NCBI GenBank assembly: GCA_951804985.1
Contig: OX638132.1
Location: 2,895,529 to 2,959,528, forward strand
Origin: Dryomyza anilis
Lineage: Eukaryota; Arthropoda; Insecta; Diptera; Dryomyzidae
Length of the DNA stretch: 64,000 bases
Direction of reading: 5' to 3'
Part shown: positions 48,470 through 60,555 of the stretch, piece by piece
Layout: every line of letters begins with the position of its first letter
How positions within the stretch are numbered: position 1 is the stretch's first letter
Translations under genes and position numbers: made by a program
The notes under the pieces: generated by a model
What the model was told of the DNA's origin: nothing
Databases searched by the model: none
Seen by the model: the letters and a program-made list of their open reading frames with translations, nothing else

Positions 48470-49805
48470 TATCATAACGTCACTGTCATGGCAAAGTGGC
48501 GAATGTGCATTTTTAAAAATATTGGGAAAATAAAATTTTAAAGTTGAAGTACTTTAACAATTTACAAAAACTATTTTTTTCATTTTTTTATACCCTACAC
48601 CTATGAGGTACAGGGTACAGGTACAGTGTCCGGTATGGAAAAGTGTATATATTCTTGATCAGCATCGCTACCCGAGTCCGTTTAGCCATGTCCGTCTGTC
48701 TGTCCGTCTTGCTGTCCGAATACAGAATAACTTGAGAAATACTGATCATAATGCGATGAAATTTCGTCTCAATATATTTTAGCCAAAAGTAGGAACTGAG
48801 TTTGAAAATGAGCCAAATCGGTCAACGGACACGCCCACCTCCCATACAACTCATTTTTTTATAACTCTTTCGGAACTAATAACTCGAAAAGTATTCAAGG
48901 TATAGTTATAAAATTTAAAACGTATTGTTAGAATTCACCTAAAAATATGTGGTCCAAAAATGGGCGTAACCCGTCCACTTTTTTTTTCATTATTTCCCGG
49001 GTTTTCATAGTGGAAATTTGATCCGTAAATTATTAAAATCAAATCTATGAAATATTAGCCTTTCAAAATTTTAAATATAAGCCCAATTATATTTTTCATT
49101 TTTTTTTTTTAGTTTTTTATACTTTATATCAATTTTTTAATTTATGGGGATATAAGACGTAAATTTCTGATATATGAATAATATTCTGAGGGTTAATATC
49201 CCCACCAAAGGTGTAGGGTATTCCATAGTCGGGCACGAACGACTATAAAAATCCGCCCCATGTGACCGAACTTTCCCAACTCGTTTTTTGTTATATTGGT
49301 TTATTCATCAAATATCATAAACTATGTAAAATATCTTTGGATTTGGATAACTTTCTGAATTTTAAATACAGATTTTGTGTGACTATAACCTGATCAAAAC
49401 TAAATTTATTTTCTTTTCTATAACTCCTTATTAGTGCATGATAAAATAGTGTTGTAAAGGCGTTAATTGTTTGTTTTTAATGCACCTATCGATTGGCATA
49501 ATTGATTAAAAACATGCCAAACGTAGGTGCTTTAAAAATAAACAATTAATGCCTTTGCATAACTATTTTATCTTGTACCAATGAAAAGTTCTCGCAAAAA
49601 AACGAAAAGATTCGCCCTTTTGGCATGACAAGATTTTTCAATTTCCGAATTCTCCCGTTTGGTTTAGCCTTTTGTGGCTATAAATATCCAACAAAACCAC
49701 ATATTGGCACCGTATACCTGAGGAAAAGCTACATTCAAAAATGTAAAAAAACGCAAATGTCAAAAATTACACATTCGCCCCTTTTGCATGATAGTGGCGA
49801 TATCG
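48470..49805. mobile_element. Palindromic-unit element, copy 2, split by a DINE-1-like insertion
   Basis: The left end (CACTGTCATGGCAAAGTGGC, then AATGTGCATTTTTAAAAATA) and the right end (ACATTCGCCCCTTTTGCATG, ATAGTGGCGATATC) match copy 1. Between 49400 and 49600 lies the inverted-repeat unit (GCACCTATCGATTGGCATAA; ACGTAGGTGCTTTAAAAATA). Relative to copy 1 the sequence is interrupted at about 48588 and resumes at about 49286 (ATATTGGTTTATTCATCAAA). Confidence 0.82.
48589..49285 (+). mobile_element. DINE-1/INE-1-like Helentron, nested
   Basis: Begins TATACCCTACACCTATGAGG and contains GTGTATATATTCTTGATCAG, CATGTCCGTCTGTCTGTCCG and CGCCCACCTCCCATACAAC. It ends near GGTGTAGGGTATTCC with the hairpin AGTCGGGCACGAACGACT (stem AGTCG/CGACT). 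This combination of a TATACCC start, the TTCTTGATCAG phrase, a TCTG run and a 3' AGTCG hairpin is characteristic of the DINE-1 group of fly Helentrons. It is non-coding, as is usual for that group. Confidence 0.82.
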
Positions 49806-50127
49806 ATATGTCTATTTGCTATCATCAAATTTAGTAAAGTAAACACTGCATTACCGACAACATTTAGTTTAGTCACACCCTTAATATCGAAATACAAATT
49901 GTGGATTGTAATAAAACCTAAAACCGTAAATGAAACGGAAGTCACCTGAAATTGAAATGTATGTTTAGATTATAATACCTCTGTTAAATACTTAAATCAA
50001 TTTAAACCTGTACTTTAAAAAAATAAACAAGGTCTTAAGGTCTTGTCACAGCCTTTTAAGTTTAATGGTAAACCACAAAATATTTCGAGAGTCAGCAAAA
50101 ATGTTTTTGAATTTTGTCCAATACGTT
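49806..50127. other. Spacer and 3' flank of the transporter gene
   Basis: Downstream of the minus-strand stop codon. A minus-strand ATTAAA (plus 50061-50066) about 62 nt after the stop is a candidate variant polyadenylation signal. No canonical AATAAA was seen nearby. Confidence 0.4.
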
Positions 50128-51848
50128 CTATTTAAGAAACATTTTCTGCATATCCGCCTCAGCTGTCCAGGTCCTACCACCTCGAAACTGCTGTTCGATC
50201 TCGGCCAACGTGCGCCCTCTGGTTTCGGGCAGCACCAGGTAAACAAAAATCATTGCGATGAATGACATTATACCGTAGAATATGTAACAATATTCATTGC
50301 CAATTGTGTCCCGCATATGCGGATAGGTTTTGATAGCCACGAATGCCATGAACATGCCAACCGCCACTGTCAGACCAGAGGCAGGTCCACGAACTTTCTG
50401 TGGAAAAAGCTCCGAGATCATGAAAAACGGCAGCGTGTACAAACCGAATGTGCTGAGCAGAATAAAAGAGACGATGGTAACGACGGGCACGTAGGGAATT
50501 TTATGAAACCACGGCCACCAGCTATGTCCTGCCAGCAGGAACATACACACGAACATGCCGAATGCGCTTATTATGCCGGCTCGTCGACGTCCCCACTTCT
50601 CGAGGATGGTGCCCATCGAACATGTCGTTACCAGTCGTGCAAAACCCACCATAATAGCGCACAGGAAGGGATCAATTGTGACACCAGCGGCAACAAATAT
50701 CTGCACCGCGTAAGCGATCACGACAAAGATACCGGTCACCTGCTGAAACGTGAAGAGTCCCATGAGTATAAGCAATGGTTTGTAGACCTCCGGCAAACGC
50801 AGCAGCTTGAAAAAGGAAGGCTTTTTCTCGCCAATACCCAGCTGTGTGGATTTTTGCAATTGGTGAAATTCCGCCTCCACTTCAGGGTGTGTGATCAGAG
50901 CTAAAAAATATGAATCAGCTGGTGACTTGCAGCATTATAGTCCACAGGTCACTTACAAGTTTTCCCCTGACCACGGAAGTAGTTGAGCGATTCCTTCGCC
51001 TCGATAAAACGACCTTTTGACACCAACCAACTTGGGGACTCTGGCATCGGTATTATGCAAAATATTGCAATCAACTGGTAACAGCAGCAAATCATGGCAA
51101 TCAGATGCCAGTCGGTGCGTATAAAGTAGCCCAAAATGTAGATCAGTGTAATGCCGGCCGACGTAGATATGGCGGTGCCCAGAATGAGACGACCGCGAAT
51201 CTTGGGCAAACTGATCTCCGCCGAGTAGACACCAGCAGGCGCGCTAGAAAGACCGGTCGTAATACCTGTGAAAATAAAATTCAAACATCGGGTATTCTAA
51301 ATCTCGATATGGCTTACCGAAAAGAAACCGAGACACTAACAGTTGAATGTATACTGTTTGGGGATCGTCTTGAATTGCCAGAGCCATAAGGGTCCACGAG
51401 ATCAGCGCCGATATATTAACTATATACAATGCGACTTTGCGTCCGAACTTGTCCAACAATATGCCAGACAACAGCCCGCCCAGAGGACAGGAAAGTGTGT
51501 TGATGGAAGCTAAAAGTATTTTTTTTATTACCATTCAAAACTTTCTTAATTACGGTATTACTTTTGATACTTACCAAACCATGATGCTTGTGATTCTGTT
51601 AAATGTAGAGATCCATTGGGATCGGTGAGTGATGACATTGTTACCGTCGGCAAGCCATAAGCCATGCCCGTGGCCAAAAGGCCAATGTTGCCCAATATCA
51701 CCATTAACTCTTGACGACGTACCGCGCGTGACTGTTCACCCAACGGTTTGAATTGCAGTGGCCTATTGAGACCGGATACAATTTGAGGCTTCTTACCGTT
51801 TTGCAGAATATGGTGCTCCGCATGTTCACCGGTCAGCGGTTCCGACAT
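50128..51848 (-). CDS. SLC2-family sugar transporter, Tret1-like (4 coding exons, 515 aa)
   Basis: Coding exons on the minus strand are 51575-51848, 51318-51509, 50957-51265 and 50128-50900. The introns are 65, 52 and 56 bp, all phase 1, with GTAAGT or GTAAGC donors and AG acceptors. The joined frame is intact and the start ATG has A at -3. Family signatures present: DKFGRK (111-116, TM2-TM3 loop), YSAEIS...RGR (169-181), PESPSW (230-235), QQVTGI (311-316), EKWGRRR (359-365), ELFPQKVRG (422-430) and PETRGR (483-488). Length and layout fit a 12-helix plasma-membrane facilitator moving sugar, possibly trehalose or glucose, down its gradient. Odd features: the usual Asn of QQxxGxN is Phe317, and the TM10 PxPW motif reads TLPFF (414-418), so substrate range may differ. 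Family membership is near certain; orthology to a named fly gene and substrate are not. Untranslated exons were not located. Confidence 0.95.
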
Positions 51849-51896
51849 AATATTGCTTTGTTTTGTTTACGCTAAAGAGTTTAAAGTTATTGATGC

Positions 51897-52004
51897 ATAA
51901 TCATAGACATTTTAAAGTCAACTTGAAAATAAATTCAACTTTTTTAAGTAATTTTATTAAGAATAAATTGTCAAAAAGCTTGACTTTAAATTGTCTATGA
52001 TTAT
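51897..52004. repeat. Short inverted repeat upstream of the transporter
   Basis: Arms ATAATCATAGACA-TTAAAGTCAA (from 51897) and TTGACTTTAAATTGTCTATG (51980-52004) are inverted copies of about 25 bp separated by about 55 AT-rich bp. Probably a tiny MITE. It lies about 50 bp upstream of the transporter start codon. Confidence 0.8.
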
Positions 52005-52257
52005 TATACATCTGCACAAAGGTATTTGAAGTTCCCTCTCCAAAATATTCACTACTGCATTCTACAGTATTTAGTGCATTTTGCAATGCCAGTCTACAGT
52101 ATTATAGTGAAGTTTCACCTGCGACTCCACTTCACTGCAGTTTTTGTTTCATTTGTGTCTAGTTGTATAAAGTCTTTTTTTTCAAGAAATGCAATGTCTT
52201 GAAATACAAAACCAAATGACACTACTGTTGCTGAAAATGCAACAAGTACAGTGAGTG

Positions 52258-52396
52258 CAGTGAGAGAGCGCAACGAGTTACATGCAACAATACTTTCATA
52301 GTGAGAAGACGCACAAAAAATCAAGAACAGTGAGAGAGCGCAACGAGTTACATGCAACAATACTTTCATAGTGAGAAGACGCACAAAAAATCAACA
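52258..52396. repeat. Perfect 70-bp tandem duplication upstream of the transporter
   Basis: Two head-to-tail copies starting CAGTGAGAGAGCGCAACGAG at 52258 and 52328. They are identical except near the junctions (ATCAAGAAC versus ATCAACAAC), indicating a recent duplication. It lies about 410-550 bp upstream of the start codon, so it could be in the promoter. Confidence 0.95.
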
Positions 52397-53382
<986 letters not shown>

Positions 53383-54535
53383 TCTTTATCATGCCAAAGA
53401 AGCGAATGTTTAATTTTTGATATTTGCGTTTTTTTACATTTTTAATGTAATTTTACCTCAGTTATACTATGACAAAATGATGTGTAGTTTTATTGGCTAT
53501 TTCTAGCCACAAAAGACCAAACCAAAAGGGCGAATTTGAAAAATTGAATATATTGTCATGCCAAAAGGGCGAATCTCTTCGTTTTTTTGCAATAACTTTT
53601 TATTAGTACGAGATAAATAAGTAGTGTTAAACAAATAATGGTTTGTTTTTAAAGCACCTATCAATTGGCATCATTATTTAAATATAATTTTTTTGCAAAT
53701 AAGAAAAAAATCTAAAATTTATTTTTAAATAATGATGCCAATCGATGGTTGTTTTAAAAACAAACAATTAATTGCGTTACACTATTATTTTATCTTGTAC
53801 CAATAAAAAGTTATGGCAAAAAAACGAAAAGATACGCCCTTTTGGTATGACAAGATTTCGAATTTTGCTATTTGAAAGCGATAACTTTTTATTGGTACAA
53901 GATAAAATTATTATGTATAAGCATTAATTGTATGTTTTAAAGCACCTATCGATTGGCATCATTATTTAAACATATTTTGCCAAACATTTTTCAGAAATTC
54001 AATTTTTAAATAATGATGCCAATATATAGGTGCTTTAAAAACAAACAGTTAATTGTTTCACACTACTATTTTTGTACCAATAAAAAGTTATGGCAAAAAA
54101 ACGAAAAGATTAGCCCTTTTGGCATGATAAGATTTTCTATATTACTAATTTATTCGTTTTTATATATAACTCTTGATTGGTGCAAGATAAAATATTGGTG
54201 TAATGACATTAAAGGTTTTGTTTTTAAAACACCTATCGGTTGGCTTCATTATTTTAAAATGATTTTTTGAATTTTTATCATTTTCAAGAAATATGTTTGG
54301 TAAAATATTTTTAAATAATGATACCAATCGATAGGTGCTTTAAAAGCAAACAATTAATGCCTTTATATTACTATTTTATCTTGAGCTAATAAAAAGTTAT
54401 TACATAAAAAACAAAAATATTTACGTTTTGGTCAAAAAATTTGGTCAAAATCCGTAAAGTACTTCAAACATTAAAATTTGATTTCCCAACATTTTTAAAA
54501 ATGCACATACGCCCCTTTGACATGACAGGGAAAAT
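53383..54535. mobile_element. Palindromic-unit element, copy 3, with three tandem units
   Basis: Left end TTATCATGCCAAAGAAGCGA and right end ATGCACATACGCCCCTTTGA/CATGACAGG are inverted termini as in copies 1 and 2. Inside, three inverted-repeat units (about 53585-53825, 53875-54090, 54150-54400) each have a left arm with TTTTTATT(A/G)GT(A/G)C(A/G)AGATAA and GCACCTATCGATTGGCATCA, and a right arm that is its inverse. Units are separated by the phrase CGAAAAGATTCGCCCTTTTG/GCATGACAAGATTT, which resembles the outer terminus. This copy therefore looks like a tandem multimer of element units. Confidence 0.85.
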
Positions 54536-55979
54536 TCTCTGCACAACAGTGATATTAAAGAATATCGAAAAGTTAATTTTTATTTTTTTTTTTATCAAAT
54601 ATAATTGTGTTTTGATCACGCACAAAAAAATTCCAAGAAATTAAATTATTCCGGAGAAAAAATGCTCACATGCTTTCACTTAGTATTCAGATAGTTATTT
54701 ATTTTAATGATCCAGTCAGATCCAGTATCTTTGTTTTGAAATTTTGAACATTGAACGAATGTTTTGCACTATCAGCCCAAAAATGTGCTCACTCGACTCA
54801 GACATCGTAGATTATAGAAGATAATATAATTTTTTTCAGCGGAGATCGGAAGTTTGCTCAGATCCGCGATTATTTTTTTTTTTTTGTTTAGCAGTTGCGC
54901 ACTTTTAAATAAAATAGTTGCGATTGTACGTTATCGGCACGTGCTGCATTACCTACTTTTTAATATAAACAATTCTCTGGTTTTATCAATGCGAAAGTCT
55001 CTTCTCTCCGTTGACCTAATTTCTGATCACATATAACGAACCAATGCGAATACGTCCGCTTCAAACGAAATAAAGTTGTCAACTGAAAGTCACTTGCCGC
55101 GACAACTTACAGAATTCCGCATTATTAAGGCCATGCCGGAGCAGAGATATGCTTAATAATTGTTATTGTGTACTTATGTAATTACTGGAATAAATTATTG
55201 ATAATAACAATAATACTCTTTCTTCAACATCTACATAACTTGATAAAAAAGAACAGATAGCAAATAGGTAGTAGTTTGAATAGTTAGTATGGATTATATA
55301 CTGTTAAAAACGCCATGACAATTAAAAGATAATGTGCGTTTCAAGATTAATAAAACAAAATAAAAACAAAATTCTAAAGTGTTTTTTTTTTGTTTTATAT
55401 TCTACAAACAAGGCCTACCAAGGTTACAAAGTCAATTTTCATAAAAACGTAAACAAAACTAAGGTATGCAATCCAAATTAGCATCGTCTGAGTTGTTTAA
55501 TTAGATTGAAGATTATTTGTCAAAATAAGTTTTTTTTTTAGTGTTCGGTTCAAGTTCAATTCATGACCCTCTCTATCGATAGAATATATATTTTCAGAGC
55601 ACCAACACAGTTCATAGTTACCAGATTGGCAGGAAAAATGAGAATGTTCTGTCTTTGTAGGATGTGGGTCGAAAAAATGTATACGGAATTTGTCAAAAAA
55701 GATGAAAAAAGAGAAGAAAATGATATTCTATTTTTTTTTTGTTGGAGAACCAAAAATAAACGAAGAGCCAAATAATGGGAACTTGAAAAATGGGGATAAT
55801 ATCCCCATAATAAGAGCTGTTTTTACAATGCCACAAATGTAATCAAAAATTGAAACAACCTGCTACAAATCATAACTAAAATTTTGTCGGGAAGTGTTTA
55901 TGACTTTTCTATTTTATGACGACTACCAAATTATTGCGGTGTTACCAAACAATTAAAAATTAACTATTTTTCCAGTAAT
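54536..55979. other. AT-rich to mixed DNA, nothing recognised
   Basis: Frames up to 71 codons overlap on both strands at 55556-55775. No recognised family. Confidence 0.5.
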
Positions 55980-56100
55980 TAACTATTTTCCAGATATTTC
56001 GGTTCATGTACATTTCTCCGAAGACATTTTCCTGAAAGACATTTCCCCGAAATAGACATTGACCCGAATGGATATTTTCCCGAACATTTCCCCCAAAATT
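55980..56100. repeat. ACATTTCCCCGAA short repeats
   Basis: Six variants of (G)ACATTT(T)CC(C)CGAA occur at 10-25 bp spacing. Similar in style to the TTCCC-GTAGAA repeats in Helitron-like copy C, but no copy of that element is present. Confidence 0.7.
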
Positions 56101-56380
56101 GTGAGATTGCGTCGAAAAACATTGCGATATCGATGCGATAAATGTTTAAATATCTTGTCACAGAATTTTAATATTCGAGAAATTTTAAAAATTGGAATCG
56201 ATAAAATAACCAGATCGAACTTTTTTTATCAAAGTCATACGAAAAAAAGTTGGGGCTTCAATAGTCTTCGAGACATGGCAGACTGGAAATATATTTTTAA
56301 TCTCAAGAATACATTTTTAAAGATTAAGAATTTCAAATGTCTACTGAAGGTAATACTTAAAAAAAAAAACGTTCCCTAAA
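56101..56380. other. Mixed DNA, nothing recognised
   Basis: A 106-codon plus frame (56059-56379) is Lys/Ile/Phe-rich with no recognised domain. Confidence 0.4.
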
Positions 56381-57190
56381 ACAATTATTTACGGAAAAAA
56401 TCGTTCCCGAAAAAAAAATTTTTCAAAAAAAAAAAAATTTAAATAAATTTCTTAATCCAAAATTTTAGAAAACAAAAACAATTCCTAAAAAAAAAAAAAT
56501 TGATAAAAAAAATCGAAATTATCATTTTTTTCGGAAATAAAATTGTTTATCAAAAAATAAAATTGTTTTTCAGAAAAAAAACTTTTTCGTAAAAAATAAA
56601 TTTTTCAAAAAAAAAAATTTCCTAAAAAAATATTTTCAATAAATAAAAAATTCGAAAATTATTTTTTCAATTTTTTTTTTTTTTTTTTAAATAAAACTGT
56701 TTAAAAAAAGTCTTAATTTATTCGAAAAAATAAATTTGTCGAAACAAAAAACTTTTTTCCCCAAAAAAAAATTTTCAAAAAAAAATAATAATCGATAATA
56801 ATATTTTTTTTTTGAAAAAAAAAATCCAAAAAAATGTTTTTTGATAAAAAAAAAAATCAAAAAAATAAATATTTTTTTTTCAAAATAAAACTGTTTGTCA
56901 GAAAAAAATGTTTTCGTAAAAAAAAACATTTAAAAAAAAAATTTGTTTCATAATTTTTTTTTTAGGAAAAAAAATTTGAGAATTTTTTTTTTTTAATATT
57001 ATTTTATTCCAAAAATATTTTTTTTTTCAAATAAAAAATTGTTTATCAAAAAAAAAATTGTTTGTCAGAATAAAATCTGCTTCTTTAAAATAAATTTTTC
57101 AAAAAAAAAATTGTTCGAAAATTTTTTTTTTCCAAAAAATTTCAAAATATTTTTTTAATAAATTTTTTTCAAAAATAAAACTGTATACAG
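56381..57190. repeat. A-run/T-run cryptic repeat tract
   Basis: About 0.8 kb of degenerate units of 30-40 bp such as AAATAAAATTGTTT-TCAGAAAAAAA and TTTTTCGTAAAAAATAAATT. Same texture as 35530-35745. Confidence 0.85.
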
Positions 57191-57244
57191 TTTTTATACA
57201 TAATTGTATACAGCATTATAATTTTTTTGCAAACCTAAAAATTT

Positions 57245-57330
57245 TGAAATTAATAAAATATATCAGTGTTGATAATCATCGTATTGAATCGTGTTGAATA
57301 ATCATCGTGTTGAATAATCATCGTTTTCCT
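57245..57330. repeat. GTGTTGAATAATCATC short tandem repeat
   Basis: Three to four copies of AATCATCGTGTTGAAT, about 18 bp each. Confidence 0.8.
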
Positions 57331-58538
57331 CGAAATCTAACCTTGAAATCTGTTCAAACTGAATGATGCAACAGTTTTCCAAATCAACCATTCATCTGTC
57401 TCCTCTTCACCAACTTTTGTATAATTTGATTCTCTTCCAATCATCTACAGTTAATGTGGAATTTTTACTCAAAGAATTTTTGCCACACAAAATTCGATCG
57501 ACACGAACAAAATTATTCGAGGAGCACGTCAGGCGACAGTCAATGAATGTCAATGAGTACGAACTGCGTCCTTTAAGGACGTTTATTTTGTGAAAGCCGC
57601 AAAAATTGCTGCCTCACTGACACATGCACAGAACGAGTGGAACGAGTAATGTAGAAATTTGGAACTCGAACTGGATGCTGAGGACATGCCACACGTAACC
57701 AAACGTAGGAAGTACAGCAGCCACTTGGATTCGGCTGCAGACGGTCGCTGCCATTGTCACCTCAACAAAATGAATGAAAGCATGAAAAGAAAGGAATGAA
57801 AAGAAATAAAATGAATGAATGAATTGTGGGTACACAATAAACCTCAAGTGTTATGTCATCTATCGGTTTATTTAGTTGTTCGTCGGTCTTTAGTTTGTTC
57901 TGCGTTGACAGCAGTTATTATTCGTGTTCCAAAGTAGGCAATCAGAAGAGCTCTGTTGGTGTCCGTGTCATCAGTGTCCGCCACATCATGACCGTGCACA
58001 ATAGCCGCGAAATTTTATCAGGAAATTGCATTTGGCTCACGCCTTGTCATCATGCCAAAGTGTGCCGCACAATGGACTTCGTTATGAGAACAGACATGAG
58101 TAACTGGAGAAACGCACATCGCCTAAACACCAAAGACGGATCCGCACGTTGCACAGGCAGCGCCAGCATCATCATCGTCGCGCGTCATTGCATCCTGTCG
58201 CATCACATTGCAGCGTATCGCATGATGTGCCTTGTAATACAATTTTATTGGATTTTAAATGGTATCTTGAAGGAGCCGCAGGCATGTACGACAAGCACTT
58301 GCATAATCCTGTTCCTGGTCGTGTTTGCATTGCTTAAACAAAATTCCGCAAAAATTAAATTCGTTGTAATAGCTGCATAAAAAGGTCCTTAAATAAATAA
58401 GAATCCTAATAAGTATTCAATGGTATTTTAAAAAATATAACCCTAGAATATATATTTTTTTGAACAGTGACCCGATTCCAAATTATTCCAGTAATCTGCT
58501 TTCAAAATCACACAATTTTAAATAACCTATTATTTTGT
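57331..58538. other. Complex island with a 175-codon open frame, not recognised
   Basis: 57360-58380 has the most gene-like composition outside the transporter. The plus frame 57853-58380 encodes 175 residues rich in Cys, His, Ser and hydrophobic residues, preceded by a 76-codon plus frame at 57363-57593. I see no domain, signal peptide certainty or splice structure, and a 77-codon minus frame (57614-57847) lies between. It could be regulatory DNA, a fast-evolving gene or chance. Confidence 0.3.
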
Positions 58539-58883
58539 ACACAGATAAAAATAATCAACGTAAATATAGCAACCAACATTAATTACATTAATTAATCAAT
58601 CCAGCAATGAAATTCACTAATTTCATGAAAACATTTACTATTTTTCGTTAATTCAGCAATTTTGTTTGATAATATGAATTTTTGTATGTCAATGCAGCAA
58701 ATAATTTAGTCAGTTTTAGAAAATATAAATTGGGATACAAAAATTCATATTAGCAAACAAAATTGCTGAATTAACGAAAAATAGCAAATGTTTTCGTTAA
58801 ATTACTGAATTTCATTGCTGGATTGATTAATTAATGTAATTAATGTTGGTTGCTATATTTACGTTGATTATTTTTGTCTGTGT
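58539..58883. mobile_element. Fold-back element with ~148-bp near-perfect arms
   Basis: Left arm 58539-58687 and right arm 58736-58883 are inverted copies with only about eight differences and a spacer of about 48 bp. The termini read ACACAGATAAAAATAATCAA and its inverse ending GTCTGTGT. Landmarks are GCAACCAACATTAATTACAT and CAGCAATTTTGTTTG. No coding frame. A transcript through it would form a long hairpin. A solo arm is at 28762-28880. Confidence 0.93.
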
Positions 58884-58910
58884 ATAAAACGGGTGCAAAT
58901 ATTTTAGAGA

Positions 58911-59030
58911 CTTGGTTCCTTTCATGATAAAATGTATCTAGAGTTGGGGTGTATCTGGGATAGCCGGAATTCTTGGTTCTTTTCATGAAAAAAATGTTCT
59001 AGAGTTGGGTTGTATCTGGGACAGCGAATG
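58911..59030. repeat. 61-bp tandem duplication
   Basis: Two diverged copies of CTTGGTTC(C/T)TTTCATGA...CTAGAGTTGGG-TGTATCTGGGA start at 58911 and 58972. Confidence 0.88.
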
Positions 59031-59331
59031 AATAGTTAGTGCTGAATATTAAGGCTGTCGTTTGACATATAATTCGTTTAAATCTTCATACTGGGACCGA
59101 AGATCTGCATAGATTTTTTTAGATTTTTAGAATTTCAATATTTTTTAAAATCGTTTACACATTTGATACCGTGTTTTCTAAAAAAATCTGATTGAAATAA
59201 TGGGGCATATTAATAAAAACAAGTATTTACTTTTTAGCAAGTCTTCATTTTCTGAGCAAATCTTTTATTTTATTTCAAAATGTTCAAAGTAATTTGTTAG
59301 CACAACGTTTTTATTAATACCTACCAACTTA
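59031..59331. other. AT-rich DNA, nothing recognised
   Basis: No gene supported. Confidence 0.5.
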
Positions 59332-59638
59332 TAATAACAATAGTTTGGCACTACAGTCCTATAAGAACTTAGGCCGAGCTCTCCCACCATTTTGAGCTGT
59401 GCGTGTTATATTTGTACTCAAAGTGGTGGGACCTACAGTTTATTGCCGAATCCGAACGGCGGGTGAGAGCTTTTCATAGACAATGTTTTACTCTCGTAGG
59501 TTTGCCATTTACTGCCGAGAGGTAGCGCGGTATAGAAAAATGTTTCTATGAAAAGATGTTGTTAGCCCCAGTCCAGGCTTGAACCGGGGACCTTTCGGCT
59601 CGCAGTCCAACGCACTAAACACTGAGTGTCCACGGCTA
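59332..59638 (-). mobile_element. tRNA-derived SINE, copy 2
   Basis: Collinear with copy 1 at 46671-46993 over its whole length, with a tRNA-like head at 59564-59638 and a short AATAACAA remnant of the tail at 59332. The A box region is damaged (CACTGAGTGTCCACGG on plus, where copy 1 has CACTGAGCTACCGCGG), so the promoter is probably dead. Other differences are scattered substitutions. Confidence 0.9.
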
Positions 59639-60203
59639 CAACTTTAATGTAAAATTTTCATATATAAACAAATGGTTTTCAGCATAGAAATTGAAGAAAA
59701 TGCGAAAAATTTTGATAATTCGGAGAATTTGCTTCAGTTTTTGAGCATAGTCCATTTTATTAATATGACCCAATGTGTTCTTCTGACTATATAGTGAAAA
59801 GATAATGTTTAATTTAATACGCAATTTTTTTTAGGGTTTCCGTTTTTTTTAATAACGATTTTTGTTATATTTTAGGAAAAGTAATGCTGAAGAAGATTTG
59901 TAAATTTAAATTATACATATATCTTAACCCTTTAAAGCCTGGCGTTTTTTGATCTTAAAAATAAATGTTACAAAACTTGCGATTTTGAATAACGTTTATT
60001 CTACGAAGTGCTCATAGGTGATACTTACCTCAACCAGGTCAGAAATACCGTTTGGTTCCTAACTTCTAAATTGAAAAAAGTGCATTTTGTACATACGAAT
60101 TTTTAAAGCAAGATTCAAGAAATTTGATTGCGAAAATCATGGAAAATGAAATAAATTAGCAGAAATCTGTGAAGTTTTTTGACTACTCAGAAAAATAAAA
60201 TAT
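59639..60203. other. AT-rich DNA, nothing recognised
   Basis: A 62-codon minus frame has no recognised family. Confidence 0.5.
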
Positions 60204-60500
60204 CAGCATATTTAAGAATTTCGTTCTTCAAACTATGATTCATTGTAATGAAGAACGATTCATAACTTTGATAACTACAAAACATCAATGTTCTGAAATC
60301 ATTATCAATTTGATGAATGATCGTAAAAGTGTTCTTCAATATGATGAAGTGTATGTGAAGAATACTTTTCATCATACTACTGAAAAATACATAAAATACA
60401 ACATATATGTACATCATATTGAAGAATGTTGTTCATCAAACCAAATTTCTATCAAAATATTTATTTTTGGCAATACTTCTCAGATCTCAAGTAGTTATTG
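60204..60500 (+). repeat. Interspersed ~300-bp repeat, copy 3
   Basis: Same orientation as copy 1 (26996-27301), sharing GATGAATGATCGTAAAAGTG, TTCTTCAATATGATGAA, CATCATATTGAAGAATGTTG and CTCAGATCTCAAG near its end. A DINE-1-like element follows about 55 bp to the right. Confidence 0.88.
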
Positions 60501-60555
60501 AATGTTATTTTTTTATTTAGAACTTTTTATTAATAAAAAGTTATATATTAAACAA

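Noticed and set aside
50317..50904. 195-codon plus-strand frame opposite the transporter
   Set aside because: Antisense shadow of transporter exon 4; the minus-strand reading has all family motifs and valid splice sites.
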